Assembly: GCA_963814975.1 (NCBI GenBank)
Contig: CAWFFB010000017.1
Location: 1 to 64,000 of the forward strand
DNA length: 64,000 bases
Direction: 5' to 3'
Source of the DNA: CAVUXJ01 sp963814975
GTDB taxonomy: Bacteria; Acidobacteriota; Vicinamibacteria; Vicinamibacterales; CAVVIG01
The translations under genes and the position numbers were made by a program. Below the pieces are notes generated by a model. The model was given only the letters and a program-made list of their open reading frames with translations. It searched no databases and was not told the origin of the DNA. Positions 1 through 11,523 of this stretch are shown one piece after another (positions within the stretch are counted from its first letter, which is position 1; each line of letters starts with the position of its first letter).

Positions 1-2832
<2,832 letters not shown>

Positions 2833-3055
2833 AAATTCTTTTTTGCAATAGCACGCAGAAACGCTGCGTGAGTGGTGGATCGGTCAAACTACCGTTTGCA
2901 GGATATTCAGTTGTGATCGCACGAATTGGGAGTTGGTGATGTGGAAGCTGGGGATCGAGCGCCTCGATCACGAAATCGCCAAGTCGCCAGTGTCGATGGG
3001 CTCTTTGACAAGATTGTCTGGGACGACCCACCTTCGCGCCTGACGGCGCTTCGGT

Positions 3056-3109
3056 GGCAAGCCGCATAGAGGCTTGCCCGCCGTAGCTCGCGAAGCGAGC
3101 GAAGGCGGG
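3056..3109. repeat. Two adjacent hairpins in the 23S-5S spacer
   Basis: The first hairpin pairs GGCAAGCC (3056-3063) with GGCTTGCC (3071-3078). The second pairs CCCGCC (3077-3082) with GGCGGG (3104-3109), and inside it GCTCGC (3086-3091) pairs with GCGAGC (3095-3100) around a GAA loop, leaving a symmetrical 3x3 internal loop. The second looks like a REP-type or processing stem. They sit in the roughly 385-nt spacer (2833-3216), which contains no tRNA and no convincing gene. Confidence 0.7.
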
Positions 3110-3136
3110 ACCCCAGGCAGAACAAACAGACCTTGA

Positions 3137-3205
3137 ATGTGGTCATCTCGTTATCTGGTCATCAGTCAATTGCCAGATAACGAAGTGACTGAACAACCAA
3201 ATTCA
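3137..3205. repeat. Octad-word inverted repeat in the rRNA spacer
   Basis: The words GGTCATCT and GGTCATCA flank an 11-bp perfect inverted repeat, TCGTTATCTGG (3148-3158) with CCAGATAACGA (3173-3183), separated by 14 nt. The vocabulary (GGTCATC, CCAGAT) is shared with the elements at about 16.6 kb and 39.9 kb. It lies 12-80 nt before the 5S gene, so in the rRNA transcript it would form a stem next to the 5S 5' end. Confidence 0.7.
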
Positions 3206-3216
3206 GGGTTCAAGTT

Positions 3217-3334
<118 letters not shown>

Positions 3335-3341
3335 TTATCTC

Positions 3342-3375
3342 AAGCCCGCGAGCTTCGGTTCGCGGGCTTTTCTTT
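3342..3375 (+). terminator. Rho-independent terminator of the rRNA operon
   Basis: AAGCCCGCGA pairs with TCGCGGGCTT around a short GCTTCGGT loop and is followed by TTCTTT. It starts 8 nt after the 5S gene. Confidence 0.9.
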
Positions 3376-3773
3376 GTACGCGGGGCGCGCGATCGGCGCA
3401 CACAGTCTCCGCAGAGCAGCAGCCGACGGCCTGCGCCGAAATTCGCCCGCGGCTCGGCGAGTTGCACGCGGAGTTGCCGGCCGCGATCCACATCCGTATC
3501 TCCGGGCCGCCCAGGCCGCAAACCAAACCCGGTGTCGTGAAGGGTCCCGAATCCCTCGCCTTCGCCGCGCCGCGGCATAGCTTCAGCCTTTCGCAAGCAC
3601 TCAGGAGTGCTCGAGGACAGCGGCCTCATGCCTTCAGCAAGGCGGACCGGCCCACAATGGCAGTTCCGGCCCAGGCCGAGTTTTGGCTATTCCAGCGACG
3701 CAAGCCTCTCGAAGATTGGCTCGATGGATCTTCGGCTTGCGTTGAATCAATTGGACGACCAAGGAGTAGTGAA
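3376..3773. other. Gene-free stretch with a hairpin before the AHSA1-like gene
   Basis: No convincing gene is seen on either strand; the open frames have no recognisable domain. At its end an interrupted palindrome is present. ACGCAAGC (3698-3705) pairs with GCTTGCGT (3735-3742), and CGAAGAT (3710-3716) pairs with ATCTTCG (3728-3734). A decayed ArsR-type gene, often found before AHSA1 genes, cannot be excluded but is not demonstrable. Confidence 0.5.
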
Positions 3774-4239
3774 ATGAGCCAACACCACCTGATCGACGCA
3801 TGGCGCCCTGTCGGTTACCCGCCGGATCAACGCGCCGCGCGAATTGGTCTATGAAGCCTGGACCCAGCTTGAGCATAGAAAGCACTGGTTTACGGGGCCG
3901 GCGTGGACGGAAATCGAAAGATGCGTTGACCTGAGGGTGGGTGGGAAGGAGATTGCGCATGGCCGATTCGAGAACGGGACGGAGACAATCTACACCGCAC
4001 GCTTTCACCTCATCGAGCTGAATGCGCGTTTGATCTACGCGTTCGATATGCATGTGGGTGGGAAACACTTCTCCGTGTCGCTGGCGGGCGTCGAGTTTCA
4101 GGAAGAATCTGGCGCAACCGAGCTAACCTATACTGAACAGGCCTTCTTCTTGGAGGGGGAGTATGGCGCCGATTCTCGATTGAAGGGCACGAATGGGTTG
4201 CTGGATCAATTCGAGGCCTACGTTTCAACCATGAAATAA
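3774..4239 (+). CDS. AHSA1/START-domain (SRPBCC) protein, frameshifted
   Basis: The ATG at 3774 has an ideal AAGGAG at 3761-3766 and begins MSQHHLIDAW. The conserved body (INAPRELVYEAWTQ, then WFTGPAW and a C-terminal helix GTNGLLDQFEAYV) is read one frame over, from about 3810. The two frames differ by one surplus base (or two missing) between about 3800 and 3815. The body matches the activator-of-Hsp90-ATPase-homologue family, small ligand-binding helix-grip proteins whose ligand is usually unknown. Corrected length is about 154 residues, normal for the family. It is either a recent pseudogene or a base-calling error; I favour the latter because many genes here show the same defect. Confidence 0.75.
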
Positions 4240-4275
4240 CAGTTCCCATCCGCTGCCGCTGAAAATGTGCGCGCG

Positions 4276-4320
4276 ACAAAAAAACAGGCCCGACGCGCTT
4301 CAAAACGCGTCGGGCCTGCG
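4276..4320 (-). terminator. Strong terminator of the ankyrin gene
   Basis: Read on the minus strand, CAGGCCCGACGCG forms a perfect 13-bp stem with its complement (arms 4306-4318 and 4285-4297) around an 8-nt loop and is followed by seven T (4278-4284). The poly-T lies only on the minus-strand side, so it serves the ankyrin gene. Confidence 0.93.
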
Positions 4321-4385
4321 ACGTCCAGATGGTGCAGACTTCCGACTGAGGCCGAGCGCCCGCCGGTTGTCTCAGCGAGTCCGTC

Positions 4386-6013
4386 TCACGGCTGCGGCTT
4401 GGCGGTCGCTCCTGGCTGCGGCTTGCGCTCGCTCCTGGCTGCGGCTTCAGTCCCGCCTGTCCTCGTCGCCCAAGGATCTCGACGCCAGCCTCGTCGTTCT
4501 TGTGGCGCACGAGACCCGGCGGGCTGGGCTTGGCACCCATCTTTTTCAGCAGCGCCTCGGTGCTCGGAAAGGGCACGATCGTATTGTTCTGGAAGATGCC
4601 TTCCGCGTAGGTCATGGCGCTCCATCCTCTCGCGTTCGTCGCTTCGAGATCGGCGCCCTTGTCGACCAGGAACTGAATGATGGTATTTGCGCCCCGGGAC
4701 GCGGCGCCGTGCAGCGCGGTCGAGCCCATGTCGTTGGACGCGTTGATGTCGACGCCCAGCTCCACCAACAGCTTGACCGTTTCGAGCGCGCTGGCTTCCT
4801 GGACCCGGCCCCCGTCGTGGTTGTAGCCGAATCCCGCCGCCAGGATCAGCGCTGTCGTCTCGTCGTCCGTTATCGCCTTCGGATCGGCGCCGGCAGCCAG
4901 CAGGAGGCGCATCGCCGGGACATCGCCGGCCATGGCGGCGAAAATCAGCGGCGTGCCCCCGATGAGAGGCGTCCTCGAATCGCCAAACCTCGGCCCGCCC
5001 CCGCTGCCGTACCGGGGTGGGTTCTTCGTGGTGCGAGCGTTCGGATTGGCGCCGCGGGCCAGCAGCAGCTTGATGAAATCAAGCTTCAGCTGTCCCCTCA
5101 TCCCGCCCAGCACTCCCCACTCGTTATTGTCCTCGGTGGCGATACCGATGCGCTGTGTGACCAGGCTATTCCATTCTCCCGCCGCCCGGTGCAAGGGAGT
5201 GAGGCCGGCAGCGGCGATGTCGACGTTTGCTTTCTGGTCCAGCAGAAATTCCGCGTACGCCAGATGGCCCCTGATCGTGGACATCAGCAAGGGGGACATG
5301 CCATCGGTCGCGGTCTCATTCACGTTCGCTCCGGCAGCAAGCAGGATCCGGCTGGACTTGATGTCGCCGTTCCGGGCCGAAAACAACAACGGCGTGAAAC
5401 CGCCCGCGTGGACGATGCTCGGTTGCCTGAAGGTCCCGGGATTCGACTTTGCACGGACGTCCGCTCCCCCATCCACCAGGAGCTGCACGACCTCCGAGTG
5501 GCCCTGCGCTGCTGCCCACATCAGCGCCGTCTGGCCCAGGGAAGGTTCTTTCGCGTTCACGTCCGCCCCCTGGATCAGCAATGCCTGCACGGCACCCGGT
5601 TTGCCGGTTCGAGCGGCAACCATGAGTGCGGTTTCCCCTGTCGGGAAGGCGCCGTTGGGTTTCGCGCCGGCCTTCAACAGCCTTTCGACCATGGCCGCGC
5701 TGCCGTTCTGGCTGGCGAGCAGCAGCGGGGTAATCCCGTAGTCGTTCGCCGTGCTCACCTGTGCGCCGGCGTTGAGCAGCAGGTCTGCCGATTCGAGGTC
5801 GTCTGTCTGCGCCGCCCAGTGAAGCGCCGTAGAGCCATCCGGCTGGGGAGCATTCACATCGACCTTCTGCTTCAGTAGGGTCTGAAGCACCTGGCGGTCC
5901 CGGTTCTTGACCGCTTCGATCAGGCGAAGATCCCTGCCTTGGGCAATGGCGAGGCTTGCCACCGAGAGTAAGGATACCGTCCAGCCAACCACAAACCGGG
6001 CGTCGACGCGCAT
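4386..6013 (-). CDS. Secreted or periplasmic ankyrin-repeat protein, frameshifted near the C-terminus
   Basis: The start ATG at 6013 follows GGAGGAGG with 6-7 nt spacing. A signal peptide (MRVDARFVVGWTVSLLSVASLAIAQ) is followed by about ten ankyrin repeats with typical GxTALHWAA and LLxAGAxVN cores. Such proteins act as binding scaffolds; the partner is unknown. In acidobacteria and planctomycetes they often sit beside DUF1592/DUF1552 genes, as here, divergently. The tail is encoded by a 24-nt tandem unit: KPQPGASA, KPQPGATA, KPQP-stop. The first unit (4425-4447) is 23 nt, one base short. That throws the literal frame past the natural TGA at 4386-4388 and the terminator, into the neighbouring gene. 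Restoring one G ends the protein at 4386. Confidence 0.85.
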
Positions 6014-6360
6014 CTTATGCCTCCTCCACACGCTGAAGCGTGCGGCAACTGCTTCTCATTTCCTGCGTCCGATTTCTGCCAGCTGCCGATAAAAACCAAT
6101 AATTGCCTGGATCTACGGGGAAGGGCGAGGCTCCACGATGGTCAAAAATATACCCCACCCAGGGCCTCGACCGGTAGCATAATATGCGGGCTCTTGGGAT
6201 AGAATAGTTCGGCGTCGGCGCGCGTGTTTCCTAGGCACGTGTTTCAGTGCTCGTGTCCCGTTAGCGTGTTTCCCATTATGAGATCGTCGCGTTGAAGAGA
6301 TCCAGGAATGGGTGCAGCTTGACTGCGTGACGCAGTCCTCACCTTGACGACGGGGTAAAA
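6014..6360. other. Divergent intergenic region, about 350 bp
   Basis: It separates the divergent ankyrin and DUF1592 genes and should hold both promoters. A TAGAAT hexamer at 6200-6205 is a candidate -10 without a matching -35. GTGTTTC recurs loosely between 6224 and 6276. No small gene was found. Confidence 0.4.
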
Positions 6361-8889
6361 ATGTCTAACCATTTGAGAGCAATCGTGGGCGGGCTTGCGG
6401 CCGTCCTGCTATTCGCCGCGTCATTTCAGTCATCTCAGCTGAGCACAGATCTCCAGGCGGCGGGCGCGCAAGCGCAGCCGGCGGTTCCGGCTCCTTCAGC
6501 CGCTTCACCTCAGCGTGCGCTGCTCGATAAGTACTGCGTCACCTGTCACAACCAAAAGCTCTTGACGGCCGGCCTCGCGCTCGACAAAGCGGACGTGACG
6601 AACGTTCCAGCCGGTGCGCAGGTGTGGGAGAAGGTCGTGCGGAAGCTTGGCACCCGTGCGATGCCTCCACTTGGTATGCCGCGGCCGGACAAGCCGACCT
6701 ATGACGCCTTCGCGTCATGGTTGGAAAACGAGCTCGATCGCGCGGCGGCGGCCAAGCCGAATCCCGGCCGGGTGGGCGTGCGACGGCTCAATCAGTTCGA
6801 ATACACCAATGCCGTTCGCGACCTTTTGGGACTGGAGATCGACGGCCGAGCGCTGCTGCCCTCCGACGAATCGAGCGACGGCTTCGACAACATAGCGGAA
6901 GCCCTCTCGGTTTCTCCCTTGCTGCTGGAGCGCTACATGATCGCGGCGCACAAGATCGGGGACCTGGCCCTTGCCGATCCGAAGATGCGACCGGGCGTCG
7001 CCACCTACCGGATTCCCGCGCTGCTCGTGCAGGACGACCGCATGAGCGACGACCTTCCGATCGGATCCCGGGGCGGGACGGCGATCCGGCATTACTTTCC
7101 GCTCGACGGCGAGTATGTCGTGAAGGTCCGCCTGTTGAGAGCGTTCAACGCCGCCACGATCCGCGGCCTCGAGATTCGGGAACAGCTGGACGTCCGCCTG
7201 GACGGCGTGCGAGTCAAACTGTTCTCCGTCGGCGGCGACTGCCCTGAAGGTGCGAAGGATCCCAAGTGCGCCGTAAGCGCTGAGGGGGACGGCAACCTTT
7301 CGCTCTACTCGCGAACGGCGGATGAGGAATTGGACGTTCGATTCCCGGCTACGGCGGGCACGCACGTTGTCGGCGTCTCGTTCGTCAAGAGAATGTCGGC
7401 CGAACCTCAGAGTCCCACGCCCATTCGCCTGCCGGCCACGCAGTCTGAAGATCGCGAGCAGGCCCGAGCCGACCAGAGTGTGGATACGGTCCAGATCGAG
7501 GGGCCGTTCAACGTGACCGGGCTTGGCGACACGGCCAGCCGCCGCGAGATTCTCGCCTGCCGCCCCTCCAGCCGGCAGGAGGAGGAACCGTGCGCGCGGA
7601 AGATCCTCTCCAGGCTCGCCCGTCGCGCGTATCGCCGGCCGGTCACCGATGTCGACGTCCAGCGGCTGGTCGGCTTCTATCGGACCGGTCGAAGCGCCGG
7701 CGACTTCGAGGCCGGCATCCGGTTGGCGCTCGAGCGGCTGCTCGTGTCTCCGAGTTTCCTGTTCCGGGCCGAGCCCGATCCGTCGAATGTCGCTCCCGGC
7801 ACCGCGTACCGCGTGAGCGATATCGAGCTGGCGTCCCGTCTGTCGTTCTTCCTGTGGAGCAGCATCCCAGACGACGAGCTCCTCGATGTGGCCGCGCGCG
7901 GGCGGCTCAAGGATCCGAAGATCGCGGAGCAGCAGGTTCGGCGCATGCTTCGGGATCCGAAGTCCACGGCCCTCGTCAGGAATTTCGGCGGCCAGTGGCT
8001 GCTGCTGCGGAACATCAGGCTGGTCACGCCGGACGCGGACATGTTCCCCGAGTTCGACGACAAGCTGCGGGAGGGGTTCCAGCGCGAGACGGAGATGTTC
8101 CTCGAAAGCCAGTTCCGCGACGATCGCGGCGTCCTGGAACTGTTGACCGCGAACTATACGTTCCTCAACGAGCGTCTCGCCAAGATCTACGGCATCCCGA
8201 ATGTCTACGGGTCGCATTTCCGCCGCGTCACGCTGCCGGACGACCGGCGGGCCGGCTTGCTGGGCCATGGCAGCATTCTCACCGTCACCTCGTACCCGAC
8301 CCGCACCTCGCCCGTGTTGCGTGGCAAGTGGGTGATGGAGACCCTGCTCGCCTCGCCGCCGCCGCTGCCGCCGGCGAACGTGCCGCCGCTGAAAGAAAAT
8401 GACGGGGCGAGCGCTCCCACGTCGGTGCGCGAGCGGCTGGAGCAGCATCGCAAGAATCCGGTGTGTGCGTCGTGCCACACCAACATGGACCCGCTCGGCT
8501 TCGCGTTCGAAAACTTCGACGCGGTGGGCAAATGGCGCGTGCGCGAAGCCAATACACGCATTGATGCGTCGGGTGCGCTCGCTGACGGCACCAAGTTCAG
8601 CACCCCGGCGGAGTTCCGTCAGGCGCTCCTCAGCCAGCGTGAGGTGTTCGTCGGCGCGCTCACCGAGAAGATGATGACCTACGCGTTGGGCCGGGCCGCC
8701 GGGTATACCGATATGCCGGCGATTCGGACCATCAAACGCGAGGCTGCGGCGAGCGACTACCGCTGGTCATCGATTATTCTGGGCATCACGAAGAGCGTGC
8801 CGTTTCAGATGCGTACCACGGCGGGACCGCAGGACCCTGTCACCAGCACAATGCCGCCTCGGACGGCGGAGAGGGTGGAGAAGCCATGA
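6361..8889 (+). CDS. DUF1592/DUF1588 family cytochrome-c-like protein (planctomycete-type)
   Basis: 842 residues with a signal peptide or N-terminal anchor (about 1-35). A haem-binding CVTCH motif at 59-63 opens a cytochrome-c-like domain of the planctomycete type. It is followed by DUF1587 (RRLNQFEYTNAVRDLLG, about 140-160), DUF1595, DUF1592 and DUF1588 modules, a second haem motif CASCH at 702-706, and a DUF1585 C-terminus. The family is exported and thought to be redox-active; no substrate is established. It overlaps the next gene by 4 bp (ATGA), so the pair is translationally coupled, which fits the well-known DUF1592-DUF1552 partnership. Confidence 0.92.
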   Translation: MSNHLRAIVGGLAAVLLFAASFQSSQLSTDLQAAGAQAQPAVPAPSAASPQRALLDKYCVTCHNQKLLTAGLALDKADVTNVPAGAQVWEKVVRKLGTRAMPPLGMPRPDKPTYDAFASWLENELDRAAAAKPNPGRVGVRRLNQFEYTNAVRDLLGLEIDGRALLPSDESSDGFDNIAEALSVSPLLLERYMIAAHKIGDLALADPKMRPGVATYRIPALLVQDDRMSDDLPIGSRGGTAIRHYFPLDGEYVVKVRLLRAFNAATIRGLEIREQLDVRLDGVRVKLFSVGGDCPEGAKDPKCAVSAEGDGNLSLYSRTADEELDVRFPATAGTHVVGVSFVKRMSAEPQSPTPIRLPATQSEDREQARADQSVDTVQIEGPFNVTGLGDTASRREILACRPSSRQEEEPCARKILSRLARRAYRRPVTDVDVQRLVGFYRTGRSAGDFEAGIRLALERLLVSPSFLFRAEPDPSNVAPGTAYRVSDIELASRLSFFLWSSIPDDELLDVAARGRLKDPKIAEQQVRRMLRDPKSTALVRNFGGQWLLLRNIRLVTPDADMFPEFDDKLREGFQRETEMFLESQFRDDRGVLELLTANYTFLNERLAKIYGIPNVYGSHFRRVTLPDDRRAGLLGHGSILTVTSYPTRTSPVLRGKWVMETLLASPPPLPPANVPPLKENDGASAPTSVRERLEQHRKNPVCASCHTNMDPLGFAFENFDAVGKWRVREANTRIDASGALADGTKFSTPAEFRQALLSQREVFVGALTEKMMTYALGRAAGYTDMPAIRTIKREAAASDYRWSSIILGITKSVPFQMRTTAGPQDPVTSTMPPRTAERVEKP

Positions 8890-10241
8890 TCGTCACACAG
8901 AAGCATCTCTCGCGCCGCACGGTGTTGCGCGGCCTGGGAGCCACGCTGGCGTTGCCGTTGCTCGATGGGATGGTGCCAGCCTTCGCCCAGATGCGGAACA
9001 GCGCGGCCAAACCGGTGCGCCGCCTGGCCGCCGTGTACGTGCCCAACGGGATGAATATCTGGAAATGGACGCCGGCCGCGGAGGGGCGCAATTTCGAGCT
9101 CGGGCCGATCCTGGACTCGCTGGAGCCGTTTCGCGACAGACTGCTCGTGCTGACCGGGATGTGCAACCCGCTGGCGGATCCGGCGGAGGGGGAAGCCGGG
9201 GGCGACCATCCGCGGGCCCAGGCCTCATGGCTGACCGGTGTGCACGTGAAGCGGACGCAGGGCTCCGACATCCGCGCGGGCACGTCGATGGACCAGATCG
9301 CGGCCGCGCATTTCAGCAAGGAAACGCAGCTCGCGTCGCTGGAGCTGGCGCTCGAAGCCGCCGAGCTGGCGGGCGGCTGCGACGGCGGCTATAGCTGCAC
9401 CTACACCGGCACCATCTCCTACAAGACGCCGACGACGCCGCTGCCGATGGAAGTGGACCCGCGCGCGGTGTTCGAGCGGCTCTTCGGTGCCACCGACAGC
9501 ACGGATACCAAGGCGCGGATGATCCGGCTCCAGACGGAGCGCAGCATCCTCGACTCGGTGACTGAGGAGACCGCCGGTCTCGAGAAGAAGCTTGGGGCGG
9601 GCGATCGCATCAAGCTCAGCCAGTACCTGGAGGCCGTGCGCGACATCGAGCGCCGGATCGAACTGGCCGAAAAGCAGAGCGACCGCGAGCTGCCGGTCGT
9701 CCAGAAGGCGGGCGGGATCCCGGCCACGTTTGAAGAGCACGCCAAGATGATGTTCGACTTGCAGGCGCTCGCGTGGCAGACCGACCTGACCCGCGTGTCG
9801 AGCATGTTGATGGGTCGCGAGAGCACCGGGCACACCTACCCGGAAATCGGCGTCCCCGAGGCGCACCACCCGACCTCGCATCATGCGATGCGCCCCGAGT
9901 TGCTCGAGAAACTGGCCAAGATCAACGCCTATCACGTGAAGATGTTCGCGTATCTCCTCGAACGCCTGCGCTCAACCCCCGACGGCGACGGCAACCTGCT
10001 GGACCACTCGATGCTCATCTATGGGGCGGGCTTCAGCAACAGCGACCAGCATCTGCATCACAACCTGCCGGTGCTGCTGGCGGGCGGCGGCGCGGGACAG
10101 CTCAAAGGGGGCCGTCACATCAGATATGCCGATGAGACGCCGATCGCGAACCTCCATGCGTCCGTGCTGGACTTGATGGGCGTTCCGGTCACCAACTTCG
10201 GCGACGCGACCGGCAGGCTCGAAGGACTCACGACGGCCTGA
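8886..10241 (+). CDS. DUF1552 family exported protein
   Basis: 451 residues. The N-terminus carries a twin-arginine signal (SRRTVLRG at 9-16, then a hydrophobic stretch ending near AFAQ), so export of the folded protein by Tat is likely. The body has the hallmarks of DUF1552 proteins: YVPNGMN near residue 50, the GRESTGHTYPEIG block, HHPTSHH, and GAGFSNSDQH near the C-terminus. These resemble the DUF1501/alkaline-phosphatase-like families, but no enzyme activity is known. Coupled by a 4-bp overlap to the DUF1592 cytochrome. The operon ends at a terminator at 10280. Confidence 0.92.
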   Translation: MIVTQKHLSRRTVLRGLGATLALPLLDGMVPAFAQMRNSAAKPVRRLAAVYVPNGMNIWKWTPAAEGRNFELGPILDSLEPFRDRLLVLTGMCNPLADPAEGEAGGDHPRAQASWLTGVHVKRTQGSDIRAGTSMDQIAAAHFSKETQLASLELALEAAELAGGCDGGYSCTYTGTISYKTPTTPLPMEVDPRAVFERLFGATDSTDTKARMIRLQTERSILDSVTEETAGLEKKLGAGDRIKLSQYLEAVRDIERRIELAEKQSDRELPVVQKAGGIPATFEEHAKMMFDLQALAWQTDLTRVSSMLMGRESTGHTYPEIGVPEAHHPTSHHAMRPELLEKLAKINAYHVKMFAYLLERLRSTPDGDGNLLDHSMLIYGAGFSNSDQHLHHNLPVLLAGGGAGQLKGGRHIRYADETPIANLHASVLDLMGVPVTNFGDATGRLEGLTTA

Positions 10242-10278
10242 GGTTCGAACGACTGTAGCGAGCGCCGTTTACTGAACA

Positions 10279-10317
10279 GACGCCCGGCCGCACCAGCGGT
10301 CGGGCGTTCTCTTTTGA
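10279..10317 (+). terminator. Terminator after the DUF1592/DUF1552 operon
   Basis: ACGCCCGGCC pairs with GGTCGGGCGT (one mismatch) and is followed by TCTCTTTT. Confidence 0.85.
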
Positions 10318-10420
10318 GTGAATCTCCTCCCCCTTTTCCCGGGCCGACGCCGCCAACCACCGTCCCTACCCAGGGTCGCCCACGCAGCACGGTGACTTTC
10401 GTTCCGGACTCCCGATTCGG

Positions 10421-10426
10421 TAGACT
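10421..10426 (+). promoter_or_regulatory. Candidate -10 for a leaderless msrB transcript
   Basis: TAGACT ends 6 nt before the msrB ATG at 10433, so transcription would start at or next to the start codon. No purine-rich ribosome site lies between them. No good -35 is visible. Confidence 0.4.
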
Positions 10427-10432
10427 GCTGAC

Positions 10433-10837
10433 ATGGGAGAAAAGGCCTTTACCAAGTCTGAAGATGAATGGCGCCAGACCCTGACGCCGGAACAGTTTCA
10501 AGTCCTTCGCCAGCATGGCACGGAGCCGCGCGGGACGAGCCCGCTCAGTCACGAAAAACGCGACGGGTCATTTCGCTGCGCCGGCTGCGGTCAGCCGCTG
10601 TTTTCCTCCGACACGAAGTTCGAAAGCGGTACCGGATGGCCGAGTTTCTGGGCGCCGCTCGAGAATGCGGTCGGGACGACGAGCGATCACAGCTTCGGCA
10701 TGACCAGGACCGAAGTTCATTGTTCGCGGTGCGGCGGGCACCTCGGCCACCTGTTCCCCGACGGCCCCGCGCCGACCGGAAACCGGTATTGCATGAACGG
10801 CATCGCGCTGGACTTCGATCCGGACGGCAAGGCCTGA
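10433..10837 (+). CDS. msrB: Peptide-methionine (R)-S-oxide reductase
   Basis: 134 residues. Reduces methionine-R-sulfoxide in proteins. The zinc site is Cys49-x2-Cys52 (CAGC) and Cys97-x2-Cys100 (CSRC). The catalytic Cys120 lies in RYCMN (usually RYCxN). The GTGWPSFW block at about 66-73 is typical. It is followed by msrA 32 nt later, the usual pairing that covers both sulfoxide epimers. The absence of a signal peptide suggests a cytoplasmic enzyme. Confidence 0.96.
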   Translation: MGEKAFTKSEDEWRQTLTPEQFQVLRQHGTEPRGTSPLSHEKRDGSFRCAGCGQPLFSSDTKFESGTGWPSFWAPLENAVGTTSDHSFGMTRTEVHCSRCGGHLGHLFPDGPAPTGNRYCMNGIALDFDPDGKA

Positions 10838-10869
10838 GAATTCGTTCAGAAAGCGAGTGGCACCACATC

Positions 10870-11514
10870 ATGTTTGGGAAATCACTGAAGGTACCCTCCA
10901 AGGCGGAGGCGCTGCCGGGACGCGCTGCGAAAATGTCCGTTTCGGCCGCCCATTTCGTCAACGGCCGAGGTCTCGAGCCGCCATTTCCGGAGGGGCTGGC
11001 GCGTGCGCTGTTCGCGATGGGCTGCTTCTGGGGCGCTGAACGCAAGTTCTGGGAACTGCCGGGGGTGTATACGACCGCGGTCGGCTACACTGCCGGCCAC
11101 ACGCCGAATCCGACCTACCGCGAGGTGTGCGGCGGCATGACCGGGCACACCGAAGCGGTGCTCGTGGTTTTCGATCCAAAGGCGATCCGCTACGAGGATC
11201 TGCTCAGGGTCTTCTGGGAGGCCCACGATCCGACCCAGGGCATGCGGCAGGGCAACGACGTCGGGACGCAGTACCGGTCGGGTATCTATTGGTACGATGA
11301 GGCTCAGCGATCCGCGGCGGAGGCGTCGCGCGACGCGTTTCAGAACGAGCTGGCGAAGGCCGGCCTGGGTCTCATCACCACCGAGATCCGGGCGGCGCCC
11401 GAGTTCTATTATGCGGAGGACTACCACCAGCAGTATCTGGCCAAGAACCCGGGTGGGTACTGCGGGCTTGGGGGAACGGGAGTCAGCTGCCCGGTGGGAG
11501 CCGTCGCCCGCTGA
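10870..11514 (+). CDS. msrA: Peptide-methionine (S)-S-oxide reductase
   Basis: 214 residues from the ATG at 10870. The catalytic Cys52 is in GCFWGAERKFW. Further family blocks are VGYTAGHTPNPTYREVCGG, HDPTQGMRQGNDVGTQYRS and YHQQYLAKNPGGYC. C-terminal cysteines (GGYCGLGGTGVSC) could serve as recycling residues. It has an unusually long N-terminal extension of about 45 residues (FGKSLKVPSKAEALPGR...) without a signal peptide, seen in many bacterial MsrA proteins. Forms an oxidative-damage repair pair with msrB. Confidence 0.96.
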   Translation: MFGKSLKVPSKAEALPGRAAKMSVSAAHFVNGRGLEPPFPEGLARALFAMGCFWGAERKFWELPGVYTTAVGYTAGHTPNPTYREVCGGMTGHTEAVLVVFDPKAIRYEDLLRVFWEAHDPTQGMRQGNDVGTQYRSGIYWYDEAQRSAAEASRDAFQNELAKAGLGLITTEIRAAPEFYYAEDYHQQYLAKNPGGYCGLGGTGVSCPVGAVAR

Positions 11515-11523
11515 AACCGGGCC

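Noticed and set aside
4010..4385. Continuation of the ankyrin frame for about 125 further codons, antisense to the AHSA1-like gene.
   Set aside because: It arises from the one-base deletion in the tandem unit, passes a strong terminator and is Arg-rich with no domain.
4265..5878. A 537-codon plus-strand frame opposite the ankyrin gene.
   Set aside because: Composition is that of an antisense shadow in GC-rich DNA; the minus strand has clear ankyrin repeats.
6715..8478. A 587-codon minus-strand frame opposite the DUF1592 gene.
   Set aside because: Shadow frame; the plus strand has haem and DUF motifs.
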